Below, piece by piece: positions 1 to 7,608 of a stretch of 34,000 bases of DNA. Made by a program: the position numbers and the translations under genes. The stretch lies in the NCBI GenBank assembly GCA_018818965.1, contig JAHJQX010000026.1, positions 1 to 34,000 on the forward strand, in the 5' to 3' direction. How positions within the stretch are numbered: position 1 is the stretch's first letter; each line of letters starts with the position of its first letter. Origin of the DNA: Patescibacteria group bacterium (GTDB lineage: Bacteria; Patescibacteriota; JABMPQ01). The notes beneath the pieces were generated by a model. It did not search any database and was not told where the DNA came from. It worked only from the letters and a program-made list of their open reading frames with translations.

Positions 1-1438
1 GTTGGATCGGATAACGATTCATGTCAATTACGTTGTCGAGAAAATGGGTGGCAGTTCTGGTAACCCGCTGAAGTCGCCCCCAGTCCACTTCCCGCCGACC
101 GTTGACATCGACTACCATCTTAGAAAGATTAATTGAGCCTAGATTACAGCTTTCGTAAGGCAGGAGCGGCTGCTCGCCACAAGGGTTAGTGCTCTCGATC
201 TCACCGATGTGCGGTGTCGGATTAAATTTATTAATGCGGTCAATGAAAATAACTCCCGGTTCTCCATTTTTCCAAGCCATGGTAACAATGAGATTAAAAA
301 CCTTGCGCGCCGATAGTTTTTTAGCAACTTGGCCATCTTGAGGATTAATCAAATCATATTCTTTGTCTTCCTTGGCCGCTTTCATAAATTCGTCAGTAAT
401 GGCAACTGAGATGTTAAAGTTAGCTAAAACCCCTTCTTTTTCTTTGCAAACGATAAAATCTAAGATGTCAGGATGATCAACCCGCAGAATACCCATATTG
501 GCGCCACGTCGGGCACCTCCTTGTTTAATCACGTTAGTAGCACTATCAAAGACTTGCATAAAAGAAATTGGTCCGGAAGCTACTCCACCGGTAGTCTTTA
601 CTCGACCACCTTGCGGTCGCAGACGAGAAAAGGAAAAGCCAGTGCCACCCCCACTTTGGTGGATCATAGCTGTTTGTTTGATTGTTTCAAAAATCCCCTC
701 TAAATCATCCTCTACCGGTAAAACAAAGCAAGCTGCTAGCTGCTGCAAATCTCGTCCGGCGTTCATCAAGGTTGGTGAATTGGGGACAAATTCCAAATTA
801 GTCATGACGTCATAAAATTCTTGAGCTGTCTTATTAACATCAACGTCCTGATTATAGAGGGTTTTATACAAATTATCAGCGTGGGCAATATTGTGAGCCA
901 CTCGCTCAAACATTTCTTTTGGCTTCTCCTTTGGTTCACCATTGGCATCCTTGGCTAAATAACGCTTCTTTAATACTGTCAGCGAATTAACCGACAGCTT
1001 GATTTCGGAAGGGAGACCAAGCAGTGCTTGTTTTATTTCCCGCAAACGTTTATGGCGCTGGCGGTAGAGAATATAGGCTTTAGCTGTTTTGGCCTGATCA
1101 GTGTTAATCAGAACTTCTTCTACCACATCTTGAATTTGTTCCACCCCCGGAATTTTATTGGCACTAAATTTCTTATTGAGTTCTTTAACCACCTGGTCAG
1201 ATAATTCTTTAGCCTTACGCTTACTGCCAACGCCAGTCGCCACCATCGCTTTATGGATAGCGGTGGTAATTTTTATTTGCGCAAAAGACACTTCACGTCC
1301 GTCACGTTTTTTGATGTGACGGATAATACTTTTGTTTGGTCGGCTGATTTTCCTGGTTTTCTTGACTTTCCCAGTGAGACGAGTCCTTTTGATCTTTTTA
1401 CTAGTGGGTTTTTTCTCCCGGGGGGTTTTAGAAATCAT
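1..1438 (-). CDS. nrdJ: Adenosylcobalamin-dependent (class II) ribonucleotide reductase, N-terminal part
   Basis: This gene reduces ribonucleotides to deoxyribonucleotides using adenosylcobalamin. The frame is open from an ATG at 1438 through to the window edge, about 479 codons, so the C-terminus is missing. After a Lys/Arg-rich leader of about 36 residues an ATP-cone begins (VKKRDG-like motif [17 protein letters not shown]). It is followed by the reductase core: [13 protein letters not shown], the [19 protein letters not shown] loop and the active-site motif [20 protein letters not shown], with the Asn-x-Cys-x-Glu catalytic set. The motif style is that of class II enzymes (NrdJ) rather than class I NrdA. 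The gene lies 142 bp downstream of nrdR, which should co-regulate it. Only a weak AGGA-like ribosome site precedes the ATG. B12 would have to come from elsewhere; no B12 genes are visible. The family is certain and the class very likely. Confidence 0.93.
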   Translation of the reverse strand, partial: MISKTPREKKPTSKKIKRTRLTGKVKKTRKISRPNKSIIRHIKKRDGREVSFAQIKITTAIHKAMVATGVGSKRKAKELSDQVVKELNKKFSANKIPGVEQIQDVVEEVLINTDQAKTAKAYILYRQRHKRLREIKQALLGLPSEIKLSVNSLTVLKKRYLAKDANGEPKEKPKEMFERVAHNIAHADNLYKTLYNQDVDVNKTAQEFYDVMTNLEFVPNSPTLMNAGRDLQQLAACFVLPVEDDLEGIFETIKQTAMIHQSGGGTGFSFSRLRPQGGRVKTTGGVASGPISFMQVFDSATNVIKQGGARRGANMGILRVDHPDILDFIVCKEKEGVLANFNISVAITDEFMKAAKEDKEYDLINPQDGQVAKKLSARKVFNLIVTMAWKNGEPGVIFIDRINKFNPTPHIGEIESTNPCGEQPLLPYESCNLGSINLSKMVVDVNGRREVDWGRLQRVTRTATHFLDNVIDMNRYPIQ

Positions 1439-1580
1439 CGTTTAATTTATCCTGTTATTTATTTTTTATAATAAATTGTTTGTTTGCTCGTTCCGCCGAG
1501 GCGAAGTCTTGTTTGCTGCTCGCTTTGGTTGCCCGGGAAATTTTCTGACCCACCCCGACTCGCGTGGTGAGGCAAACCTT
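1439..1580 (-). other. nrdR-nrdJ spacer with short inverted and direct repeats
   Basis: This 142-bp gap holds no open frame with a plausible start. It contains a direct repeat (TTGTTTGCTCG at 1480-1490, TTGTTTGCTGCTCG at 1509-1522) around a small GC hairpin (TTCCGCCGAGGCGAA). It also has an imperfect inverted pair, GGTTGCC near 1528-1534 and GGCAAACC near 1571-1578, that would fold in the nrdR-nrdJ transcript. There is no T-run, so it is not a clear terminator. No cobalamin-riboswitch B12 box (GCCACTG) is visible. Confidence 0.35.
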
Positions 1581-2033
1581 TTACTTGCCCTTTTTTAGGT
1601 TAGCGGCTTCTTTCTTGAAGCTTTCCGCATTTTTGAACGATTTGTAAACTGAGGCAAAACGCAGATAAGCTACTTCATCTATTTTTTTCAGGTGATCAAT
1701 CACTAAGTCGCCGATTAACTTACTGGGCACGACTTCCTTTTTCCGATCCTGAATACGCTGTTCCACCGAACTAGCTAGCTTGAAAATATCTTCCTGAGTA
1801 ACTGGTCTTTTCCCGCAAGCGTAGGTAACTCCAGCAATCAATTTTTCTCGATCGTAGGGTTCAACTTGACCATCCCTTTTTTTCACTGACAGGGTTAACA
1901 ACTCTAGCTCCTCATGCGTACTAAAACGGAACTTGCACCAACGACAAGACCGACGACGTCTGACAATCATGCCATCACTAGCTAAACGAGAATCAATTAC
2001 TTTAGTGTCTTTGTGACAAATAGGGCATTTCAT
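1581..2033 (-). CDS. nrdR: Transcriptional repressor NrdR
   Basis: NrdR is the nucleotide-sensing repressor of ribonucleotide reductase genes. The 150 residues match the normal family length. The N-terminal zinc ribbon is intact (CPIC at residues 3-6, then CRWC near 30-33), with the Arg-rich RRRRSCRWCKFRF DNA-binding segment typical of NrdR. An ATP-cone follows from about residue 49 (VKKRDGQVEPYDREKL) to about 137, ending in the conserved VAYLRFASVYKSF stretch. The protein ends in a Lys-rich tail. The gene is first in a unit with nrdJ. Two NrdR boxes overlap its own promoter, so it should be autoregulated and should control nrdJ. The ATG at 2033 is the natural start because the zinc ribbon begins two residues later. 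Confidence 0.97.
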   Translation of the reverse strand: MKCPICHKDTKVIDSRLASDGMIVRRRRSCRWCKFRFSTHEELELLTLSVKKRDGQVEPYDREKLIAGVTYACGKRPVTQEDIFKLASSVEQRIQDRKKEVVPSKLIGDLVIDHLKKIDEVAYLRFASVYKSFKNAESFKKEAANLKKGK

Positions 2034-2058
2034 GAATAGTTGTGACTTTTGTTTTATT

Positions 2059-2074
2059 TTACTATATATTGTAC
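2059..2074. promoter_or_regulatory. NrdR box 1 (at the transcription start)
   Basis: The 12-bp core ACTATATATTGT (2061-2072) matches the NrdR-box core fully. Its centre is 32 bp from that of box 2, about three helical turns, the tandem spacing known for NrdR operators. It covers the predicted start region of the nrdR transcript. Confidence 0.78.
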
Positions 2075-2084
2075 GGTGCTTACA

Positions 2085-2112
2085 ATTTTACTACAATATA
2101 TTGGGTTGTCAA
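2085..2112 (-). promoter_or_regulatory. Promoter of nrdR-nrdJ
   Basis: Read on the minus strand: a perfect -35 TTGACA (2107-2112), a 16-bp spacer and a -10 TAAAAT (2085-2090). The predicted start of transcription is near 2078, about 45 nt before the nrdR ATG. Both NrdR boxes lie on or beside it. Confidence 0.75.
2091..2106. promoter_or_regulatory. NrdR box 2 (in the promoter spacer)
   Basis: The 16-mer contains ACAATATATTGG, which fits the NrdR-box core (ACwATATwTwGT type) with one departure at its end. It occupies exactly the 16 bp between the -10 and -35 hexamers, so a bound repressor would block RNA polymerase. Confidence 0.75.
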
Positions 2113-2208
2113 ATTTTAGAGAACTGGCTTAAATTGGCGGATAAATAGAAACAGGGCTAAGTCTGTCACGGTGTTGTGGATAATATTAGTTGAACTATGC
2201 TTCCAAAT

Positions 2209-2240
2209 AAAAAAGGACTGCTTGATTAACAGTTCTTTTA
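2209..2240 (-). terminator. Rho-independent terminator after scpB
   Basis: On the minus strand, AAAGAACTG and CAGTCCTTT pair as a 9-bp stem with one G-T pair around a 9-nt loop, followed by a T-rich tail. It starts 16 bp after the scpB stop and closes the rmlC-to-scpB unit. Confidence 0.75.
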
Positions 2241-2256
2241 TTAATAAATATGATAA

Positions 2257-2877
2257 TTACACGCTGTTGCTGTTTTCTTTTTCTTTATCTTGTGTCACTT
2301 CTTCTTCACCACCGGCTCCCGATTCATTATCACTATTATCTTCATTCTTCACTATTTCAATTTTTTCTCGCAACTCTCTGTAATTGGGTAATTCCTCTAC
2401 CTTGCTCACTCCCAAATGCTTGAGAAAATCGAACGATGCCTCATAAACTGAAACCCGCGCGTCCTCTTGGCTATCTTTTTTCGTTATCAGCCCTCGTAGT
2501 AATAGATTACGAAGGATGTAGATACAATTGACCCCTCGAATCATTTCCACTTCTGCCCGTGTAATCGGGCTGCGGTAAAGAATAATCGTCAATGTCTCCA
2601 AAGCTGCCTTGGAAAGATCGCCTTGTAGTTCCTGAATTACTAATTTTTGGACAAAGCCGGCATTGGCCGGTGCTGAAACCAGCTGAGCGCTATCGCGCTT
2701 GATAGCCATGCTCAAGCCCCGTTCCTGCTCCCTATATTCCTCGTTTAATTCATTGATAGCCTCTTTTACTTCTTTGGTCTTAGCTTCTAATACCTTAGCT
2801 AATTTTTGATACTTTACGGGTTTGCCAGATATAAAAAGCAGGCTTTCAATTTGTGATTTTAGTTTTTTGTCGGACAT
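2257..2877 (-). CDS. scpB: Segregation and condensation protein B
   Basis: ScpB is the winged-helix (kite) subunit that binds the kleisin ScpA and, with SMC, compacts and segregates the chromosome. The 206 residues match the family. Two winged-helix parts are recognisable: residues about 6-85 (IESLLFISGKPVKYQKLAKVL) and about 90-165, with the family signature LETLTIILYRSPITRAEVE and IRGVNCIYILRNLLLRGLI. The last 35 residues are a highly acidic, low-complexity tail, common in ScpB. The gene is last in a seven-gene unit, 8 bp after a methyltransferase gene that separates it from scpA. smc is not in the window. Confidence 0.95.
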   Translation of the reverse strand: MSDKKLKSQIESLLFISGKPVKYQKLAKVLEAKTKEVKEAINELNEEYREQERGLSMAIKRDSAQLVSAPANAGFVQKLVIQELQGDLSKAALETLTIILYRSPITRAEVEMIRGVNCIYILRNLLLRGLITKKDSQEDARVSVYEASFDFLKHLGVSKVEELPNYRELREKIEIVKNEDNSDNESGAGGEEEVTQDKEKENSNSV

Positions 2878-2885
2878 ATAAATGA

Positions 2886-3506
2886 TTATTTATCTTCTTT
2901 AATTTTTCTCGTCGCCACCACAATCGAATGTTCTTCTTCCCGTACCCGACTATCAATAACTTCCAGTCCATGTTGAGCAAGTAATGCTTCCAGTTCTTCT
3001 ATTTTTCTAAAAAGCATTTTATGATCAGGACTTCTCTGGCCTAGATACTTCTCTTGAGGTACGGCAAATACGATTGTGGCATTTTCAGTTGTAATTCTCT
3101 TAGCTTCGTTCAAAAATTCCGTCGGATCCTCAAAATGCTCTAGAACATGAGAAGCAACAAATTTGGTAAAATGTCCGTCTGGATAATTGGCTTCTTCGAC
3201 CGTCTGCCGCGAAAACGTTACTTCTCCACTATCTGGCCTCTGGCCTGCCTTGGCTCTTTTCTGAGCTGTTTTCAAAACTAAATCACTGGGATTAGTATCA
3301 TGTCCCACTATTTCACAACCAGCCCGGCGCTGCATCCGACCAGCCATATAGCCCATATTACTGCCAACCTCAAGAACCCGGTCATTATCTTGGAGATCCA
3401 AAAGATCCAATATCTCTACTGTCTCCAGCCCACGCCCCAGACGCTGGGTGGCTTCCACCTTGGCTGCCGCAACAAACGAACCATAATATCCTCTCTCGCT
3501 TGGCAT
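2886..3506 (-). CDS. Class I SAM-dependent methyltransferase between scpA and scpB
   Basis: This is a 206-residue soluble methyltransferase of the Methyltransf_11/25 type. Motif I is VLEVGSNMGYMAGRM (about residues 44-58, with Ser in place of the usual second Gly) and the acidic end of strand 2 is VGHDTNP. The VASHVLEHFEDPTEFLNEAKRI segment is typical of family-11 enzymes acting on small molecules or lipids, but the substrate cannot be read from the sequence. The gene sits 5 bp after scpA and 8 bp before scpB, so it is translated from the same message. scpA and scpB are usually adjacent, so an enzyme inserted between them is unusual. A role in sugar or lipid modification (with rfbB upstream) is as plausible as one in chromosome biology. 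Confidence 0.85.
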   Translation of the reverse strand: MPSERGYYGSFVAAAKVEATQRLGRGLETVEILDLLDLQDNDRVLEVGSNMGYMAGRMQRRAGCEIVGHDTNPSDLVLKTAQKRAKAGQRPDSGEVTFSRQTVEEANYPDGHFTKFVASHVLEHFEDPTEFLNEAKRITTENATIVFAVPQEKYLGQRSPDHKMLFRKIEELEALLAQHGLEVIDSRVREEEHSIVVATRKIKEDK

Positions 3507-3511
3507 AATTT

Positions 3512-4210
3512 TTAAACTGATTTCCTAACCTCGATTTCCCCAAAATGTTTATTCTGTACCACCGATACTAAGCGTTGTTTCATTAATTCCAGGAGTGCTA
3601 AAAATGACACGATTGCCTCTGATTTATTCTCTGCTCCCGCTAATATACTACTAAACTTACACTGCACCTCTTGCGATATTAAATTCTGAATCTGTATAAT
3701 CTTTTCTTTGATCGAAACTACCTCTTTTATGGTTTTCCCCCGCAAAGATCTAAACTGATCGAGGGCTGTTACTAAAGAACCAGCTGCTTCTAATAAATCA
3801 TCGGTCGTGATATCGCCCGGATAAAATGTTCGCCGCATATCAGCATTAATTGGCCGTTCAAAAGCAACCTGACCATTTCCATATAGGGTTTTTATCTTTT
3901 CGGCTGCTTCCCGAAAACGCTTGTATTCAACTAATCTAAACTTTAAATCTTCAATACTTTCTTCGTCCTCTTCGTCCACCTGCAACTCTGGTAATAACGT
4001 TCTCGATTTAATTAAAATTAACTTAGCCGCTATCACCAGAAAATCAGCCAGCTGCGTCGGATCAATATTGTTAGTTCTTTCTAAGTACTTTAAATACTGA
4101 TCGGCCACCTGAGCAAGCGACACTTCAGTAATATCTAGCTCCTCCTTCTCGATTAAGTCGAGCAGTAAATCAAGCGGGCCGGCAAATTTTTCTAACTTAA
4201 CTTTGTACAT
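3512..4210 (-). CDS. scpA: Segregation and condensation protein A (kleisin)
   Basis: ScpA is the kleisin that bridges the SMC heads and binds ScpB. The 232 residues are near the usual length. The N-terminal signature is clear: VKLEKFAGPLDLLLDLIEKE followed by DITEVSLAQVADQYLKYL and the DFLVIAAKLILIKSRTLLP helix. An acidic stretch (DEEDEESIEDL) follows, and the C-terminal winged helix (IVSFLALLELMKQRLVSVVQ, about residues 198-217) carries the FxALLEL motif. It starts 36 bp after rfbB, the widest gap inside the unit, so a weak internal promoter is possible. Confidence 0.95.
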   Translation of the reverse strand: MYKVKLEKFAGPLDLLLDLIEKEELDITEVSLAQVADQYLKYLERTNNIDPTQLADFLVIAAKLILIKSRTLLPELQVDEEDEESIEDLKFRLVEYKRFREAAEKIKTLYGNGQVAFERPINADMRRTFYPGDITTDDLLEAAGSLVTALDQFRSLRGKTIKEVVSIKEKIIQIQNLISQEVQCKFSSILAGAENKSEAIVSFLALLELMKQRLVSVVQNKHFGEIEVRKSV

Positions 4211-4246
4211 ATAAAAAGTTTTATCCTTTGTTTTCCTACAATGTCT

Positions 4247-5263
4247 CTATTTCTGATACTGCTTGTCGTAATATTTTTTAAACTCACCTGACTTGATCTT
4301 TCCCCACCACCATTTATTATCTTTATACCACTGGATGGTTCGCTTGATTCCCTCGTCAAATTCTACTTCTGCTTGCCAACCTAACTCCTTGATTTTGGCT
4401 GTATCTACCGCATACCGCTGATCGTGGCCAGGACGGATGCCTTCTACTGGTTCAATATAGCTTTCATCTTTGTCACACATCTTGATCGCCTGCTTAGTAA
4501 TTTCTAGATTGGTAATTTCCGGATCATTATTAGCGCCAACATTATATATCTCGCCCAATTCTCCTTTATGTAATACCAAATCGATCGCGCTGCAGTGGTC
4601 ATCAACGTAGAGCCAGTCACGGATCTGGGTGCCACCATCATAAAGCGGTACTTTCTCGTCTTCTAGTAAATTGGTGACGAAGAGTGGAATAAGCTTCTCC
4701 GGATATTGATAGGGGCCATAATTGTTAGTACAACGAGTAATCACTACTGGTAGACCAAAAGTTCGCCGCGCCGCCATTACTTGCAAATCTCCTCCGGCCT
4801 TGGAGGCTGAATAAGGAGAAGAGGGATTTAATATATCACTCTCTTGGGAATAGCCAGGCGCTTCAATATCACCGTAGACCTCGTCAGTGCTAATCTGGAT
4901 AAAGCGCTCAAGCGGCTGCTTAGCGTTTTTCATGGCCTCCAGAAGGGTAAAAGTTCCAAAGACGTCCGTCTGAATAAAATCGCCGGGATTATGGCCAATC
5001 GAACGATCAACGTGTGAGTCGGCCGCAAAATTGACAACAACATCGACATCCTTGATATTTTCCGCCACTTTATCATAATCACAGATATCTCCCTGAACAA
5101 ATTTATAGTTCGGCTGGTCAGCGATATCTTTGAGATTATCTAGATTGCCAGCGTAAGTCAATTTATCATAATTGACAATCTGGTAATCCGGATATTTTTT
5201 TAGCAGGTAGCGGATAAAGTTGCTGCCGATAAATCCTGCTCCACCGGTAACTAAAATTTTCAT
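4247..5263 (-). CDS. rfbB: dTDP-glucose 4,6-dehydratase
   Basis: This enzyme converts dTDP-glucose to dTDP-4-keto-6-deoxyglucose, the branch point for rhamnose and other deoxysugars. The 338 residues are full length. The Rossmann NAD motif GGAGFIGSNFIRYLL begins at residue 7. The catalytic set is intact: STDEVYGD (Thr-Asp-Glu, about 125-132) and YSASKAGGD with the Tyr/Lys pair near 151-155. Family signatures NYGPYQYPEKLIPLF and RDWLYVDDHCSAI are present. The rmlC-like gene three genes upstream in the same unit could carry out the next step; rmlA and rmlD are not in the window. It begins 4 bp after the HIT gene. Confidence 0.96.
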   Translation of the reverse strand: MKILVTGGAGFIGSNFIRYLLKKYPDYQIVNYDKLTYAGNLDNLKDIADQPNYKFVQGDICDYDKVAENIKDVDVVVNFAADSHVDRSIGHNPGDFIQTDVFGTFTLLEAMKNAKQPLERFIQISTDEVYGDIEAPGYSQESDILNPSSPYSASKAGGDLQVMAARRTFGLPVVITRCTNNYGPYQYPEKLIPLFVTNLLEDEKVPLYDGGTQIRDWLYVDDHCSAIDLVLHKGELGEIYNVGANNDPEITNLEITKQAIKMCDKDESYIEPVEGIRPGHDQRYAVDTAKIKELGWQAEVEFDEGIKRTIQWYKDNKWWWGKIKSGEFKKYYDKQYQK

Positions 5264-5267
5264 ATAA

Positions 5268-5678
5268 TTATTTTAAAGCTTGTTTTATTTTGTCCGCTAC
5301 CTTTTCATTTTCGCTCTCAGCGTATTCTCTACTCGGCCAGTGCTTCAAGCCATCATTAGACAGCCGCGGGATAACGTGAAAATGCACATGATCAACTTCC
5401 TGACCAGCTGCTCTGCCGTTATTTAAGCCTATATTGAAACCGTCTACTCTTAAGCCAGCCATTACGGCCTGACCTATTCTTTTAACCTGCAATATCACTT
5501 CTTGAAGTAGATTATCAGATAAATCAACTACTGTCTCATGATGTTCCTTGGGGATTACCAAAGTGTGACCGTAATTAATGGGGTGGATATCTAAAAAAGC
5601 CAGCACCGCATCGTCCTCGTAGACTTTGCTGCTAGGAATTTCGCCTTTGATAATTTTACAAAATATGCAATCGGACAT
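5268..5678 (-). CDS. HIT family hydrolase (Hint-like)
   Basis: A 136-residue histidine-triad protein of the Hint/YcfF type, which hydrolyses nucleoside phosphoramidates and similar adenylated compounds. The hallmark HVHFHVIPR triad is near residues 97-105, and the N-terminal CIFCKIIKGEIPSSKVYEDD carries the two Cys of a zinc-type pair. The helix AFLDIHPINYGHTLVIPKEH is typical. The gene directly abuts the upstream cupin gene and ends 4 bp before rfbB. HIT genes often lie in mixed operons, so the neighbourhood does not identify a substrate. Confidence 0.93.
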   Translation of the reverse strand: MSDCIFCKIIKGEIPSSKVYEDDAVLAFLDIHPINYGHTLVIPKEHHETVVDLSDNLLQEVILQVKRIGQAVMAGLRVDGFNIGLNNGRAAGQEVDHVHFHVIPRLSNDGLKHWPSREYAESENEKVADKIKQALK

Positions 5679-6158
5679 TTATTTCACTTTTATTTTATTT
5701 AAGATCTCTTGGTTATATTTAAGACCCGCTGCCCATTCTGCTTCGCTAGGGGCAAAGTTTGCGAATGTTTTGTCTTGCCCCTTGTCATATGGCCCTTCCT
5801 TTATCTCGTACAACACTGCTATCGGTGACAATGGAATCAACGAATGATAAGTTTTAGGCTTGATTTCCACCCCCGGTTGTCCCTGCTTGGCATCCAAAAT
5901 AACGTGATTTTTCATCTTCCCAGCGGAAGTATATTCCACTACCACTGCCCTACCCGCTAGAACAATGAATACTTCAACCTTCGGCGGGGTGAGATGAGCA
6001 TGCGGCTGGGCATAAGTATCGCGGCACATCACATTTAACATCCGTTGCACTCGCTCCTGATAAGTGCGATGAAAGTTATAATTAACTCGCCGTCGCTTAC
6101 TTGCTCGCGCCCTGTCTTTTAATCTACTAAGCAAATTTCCATCAATCGGTAGTAGCAT
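5679..6158 (-). CDS. WbuC-like cupin fold metalloprotein
   Basis: A 159-residue single cupin. The segment RMLNVMCRDTYAQPHAHLTP followed by EVFIVLAGRAVVVEY resembles the WbuC family found in O-antigen and surface polysaccharide clusters; the two His of PHAH are the expected metal ligands. A second cupin motif (GVEIKPKTYHSLIPLSP) supplies a third His. The biochemical role of WbuC is not established, so none is assigned. An AGGA ribosome site precedes the ATG at 6158. The position between a sugar-epimerase-like cupin and a HIT gene upstream of rfbB agrees with sugar metabolism. Confidence 0.75.
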   Translation of the reverse strand: MLLPIDGNLLSRLKDRARASKRRRVNYNFHRTYQERVQRMLNVMCRDTYAQPHAHLTPPKVEVFIVLAGRAVVVEYTSAGKMKNHVILDAKQGQPGVEIKPKTYHSLIPLSPIAVLYEIKEGPYDKGQDKTFANFAPSEAEWAAGLKYNQEILNKIKVK

Positions 6159-6175
6159 TTCCTATTACTTAAAGC

Positions 6176-6655
6176 CTATTTATTCTTCCCCCAATCATAG
6201 CCAATCTTCGGATCATCATAGGGCAGTCGTTCCTCGTCTGGACTCTCAACATTGTATGGCTCGGTGGTGTGATAGAAAAGGGATACTGGCTTGTCACCCA
6301 GCACTTTATAACCATGCGCTACTCCCACCGGGATCAATACTAGCTGCGGATTGCTCTCATCAGTAATAATCGTCTGCGTTTCGCTCTTAGTCTCTGAATC
6401 CTCGCGCAAGTCGTGGAGGACTATTTCTGCTTTACCACTAGCCACAAACCAAAGATCATCTTGCTTCTGATGCCAGTGGAACGCCTTAATCGTACCCGGA
6501 TGAGCAACGGTAAAGATAGATTGGCCAAACTTGCTCATTAGGCCTTCATCGGCGCGCAATACCTCCATCAGATGCCCGGGCTTTTCCATCGGGTCATCAG
6601 TGTCAGAAATATCTTGGTGGATCTTTAACTCCTTAATTTTTACGCCTTGGATCAT
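6176..6655 (-). CDS. RmlC-like cupin (dTDP-4-dehydrorhamnose 3,5-epimerase-related)
   Basis: A 159-residue cupin related to dTDP-4-keto-6-deoxyglucose 3,5-epimerases. PGTIKAFHWHQKQDDLWFV sits where RmlC has its catalytic His segment, IVLHDLREDS matches the following VDLRxGS strand, and VAHGYKVLGDKPVSLFYHTT matches the AHGF loop. The end (DDPKIGYDWG) mimics the DPxIGIxW signature. It is about 20 residues shorter than typical RmlC, and the FHWH variation means catalytic epimerase activity is likely but not proven. It is the first gene of the seven-gene unit with rfbB and follows a clear promoter. Confidence 0.78.
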   Translation of the reverse strand: MIQGVKIKELKIHQDISDTDDPMEKPGHLMEVLRADEGLMSKFGQSIFTVAHPGTIKAFHWHQKQDDLWFVASGKAEIVLHDLREDSETKSETQTIITDESNPQLVLIPVGVAHGYKVLGDKPVSLFYHTTEPYNVESPDEERLPYDDPKIGYDWGKNK

Positions 6656-6678
6656 GATTTTATTATTAATTGTTTTTA

Positions 6679-6707
6679 ATTATAGCGAGAAAAGTGGGCT
6701 GATACAA
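6679..6707 (-). promoter_or_regulatory. Promoter of the rmlC-to-scpB unit
   Basis: On the minus strand: -35 TTGTAT (6702-6707), 17-bp spacer, consensus -10 TATAAT (6679-6684). Transcription would start near 6672, about 17 nt before the ATG at 6655. Confidence 0.75.
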
Positions 6708-6785
6708 GATGAGATTTTGCCTACATCTGTCCTAACAATGAAAATACTTTGCTCTCTTACAATTATCCCCAGAAATTTCTGGATC

Positions 6786-6813
6786 TTAACAAATTATCAA
6801 CGAATAATATATT
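6786..6813 (+). promoter_or_regulatory. Possible promoter of the + strand coiled-coil gene
   Basis: TTAACA (6786-6791), 16-bp spacer, TATATT (6808-6813), about 70 nt upstream of the ATG at 6883. AT-rich surroundings make chance matches easy. The rest of the 228-bp gap between the divergent genes shows nothing further. Confidence 0.4.
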
Positions 6814-6882
6814 GAGGTTGATCGATTGCTATGTTAATTTACTAAAGCGAGCGTAAAAGATAACTAAAAGAAGAGGACAAAA

Positions 6883-7341
6883 ATGGATCGAGGAACAAAA
6901 GGTGAGTTTATCAAGACCAGAAGCGAGCTTGCCCGAACCAGGGCTGAAATTTCCGAAACTAACCAGAAAATGGATAGCGAATTTATTAAAACCAATCAAA
7001 AAATGGACTCTGGATTTGAGAAAGTAGATGAAAGATTAAACAAAATAGACAAGGGATTTGAAAATCTCGCAACTATGATTAAAGCCGGCTTTGATAATGT
7101 TGTGACCAAAGATCAACTAAAAGAAGAACTGACCGTTGAACTCAACAAGCATCGACTGAAAACGCAAGATTTCATCGAGGATAAGATTGCCGACCTAAAA
7201 GGCGAGTTAGTGTTGCTGACCAGAGGAGTGGATAACAAACTGTTTTGTATGGTAGATAAACTAGGCCAGAAGAAAATATTAGGCAAAGGCGATACTGACA
7301 AACTTGCTAGCATGGAGTCATTTCCCCGGACGGTAGCTTGA
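6883..7341 (+). CDS. Small coiled-coil protein, unknown function
   Basis: I do not recognise a named family. The 152 residues are highly charged and soluble, without signal peptide or membrane segment. Residues about 8-75 contain imperfect heptad-like repeats: TNQKMDSEF and TNQKMDSGF follow one another, then VDERLNKIDKGFENL, the pattern of a long parallel coiled coil. Residues about 85-135 form a second helical stretch (DQLKEELTVELNKHRLKTQDFIEDKI). Such proteins usually oligomerise, but no partner is suggested. The gene stands alone on the + strand behind a weak promoter, has a GAAGAGG ribosome site 7 nt before the ATG, and ends at its own terminator. It may be accessory. Confidence 0.7.
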   Translation: MDRGTKGEFIKTRSELARTRAEISETNQKMDSEFIKTNQKMDSGFEKVDERLNKIDKGFENLATMIKAGFDNVVTKDQLKEELTVELNKHRLKTQDFIEDKIADLKGELVLLTRGVDNKLFCMVDKLGQKKILGKGDTDKLASMESFPRTVA

Positions 7342-7363
7342 ATAAAGTAAATTCCGCTGCTAA

Positions 7364-7396
7364 ATAAAAAACCACCACCACTGTTGAGTGGTTTTT
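7364..7396 (+). terminator. Terminator after the coiled-coil gene
   Basis: AAAAACCAC pairs with GTGGTTTTT around a short loop and ends in six T. It starts 22 bp after the stop codon. Confidence 0.8.
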
Positions 7397-7443
7397 TGGA
7401 GGATTAGAATTTATCTCTCCACCCTTCGTCTGACTGGATTTAC

Positions 7444-7517
7444 AGCTGGCTGACTGTAACCATTTTAGCGAACCCTGTTCTGACTTAGGTGAGCGAAATG
7501 ACTATAGTCGGTCAGCT
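7444..7517 (+). other. 74-nt imperfect hairpin in a non-coding gap
   Basis: The 308-bp gap 7342-7649 holds no gene. Between the two terminators lies a long inverted repeat: arm 7444-7466 (AGCTGGCTGACTGTAA...) and arm 7495-7517 (...TATAGTCGGTCAGCT), with pairing continuing inward to an ACC/GGT pair. Of the first 23 positions, 17 are Watson-Crick pairs. As + strand RNA, four more are G-U pairs and two are mismatches; as minus strand RNA only two would be G-U. It could be a small structured RNA or the remains of a miniature inverted-repeat element. It has no clear promoter of its own. Confidence 0.45.
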
Positions 7518-7527
7518 ATGAACCCAC

Positions 7528-7558
7528 AAAAAAAGAAGCCACATAGTAGCGTGGCTTC
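7528..7558 (-). terminator. Terminator of the glycosyltransferase gene
   Basis: On the minus strand: GAAGCCAC, an 8-nt loop, GTGGCTTC (perfect 8-bp stem), then seven T. It lies about 90 nt after the stop at 7650. Confidence 0.88.
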
Positions 7559-7608
7559 CTTCTGGAAGATAGATCCTGAAAATTTTGTCAGAATTTACCT
7601 CCTCAATT

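Noticed and set aside
1439-1580. Cobalamin riboswitch upstream of nrdJ
   Set aside because: A B12-dependent enzyme made this worth testing, but there is no B12-box GCCACTG-like core or matching junction; only short GC hairpins are seen.
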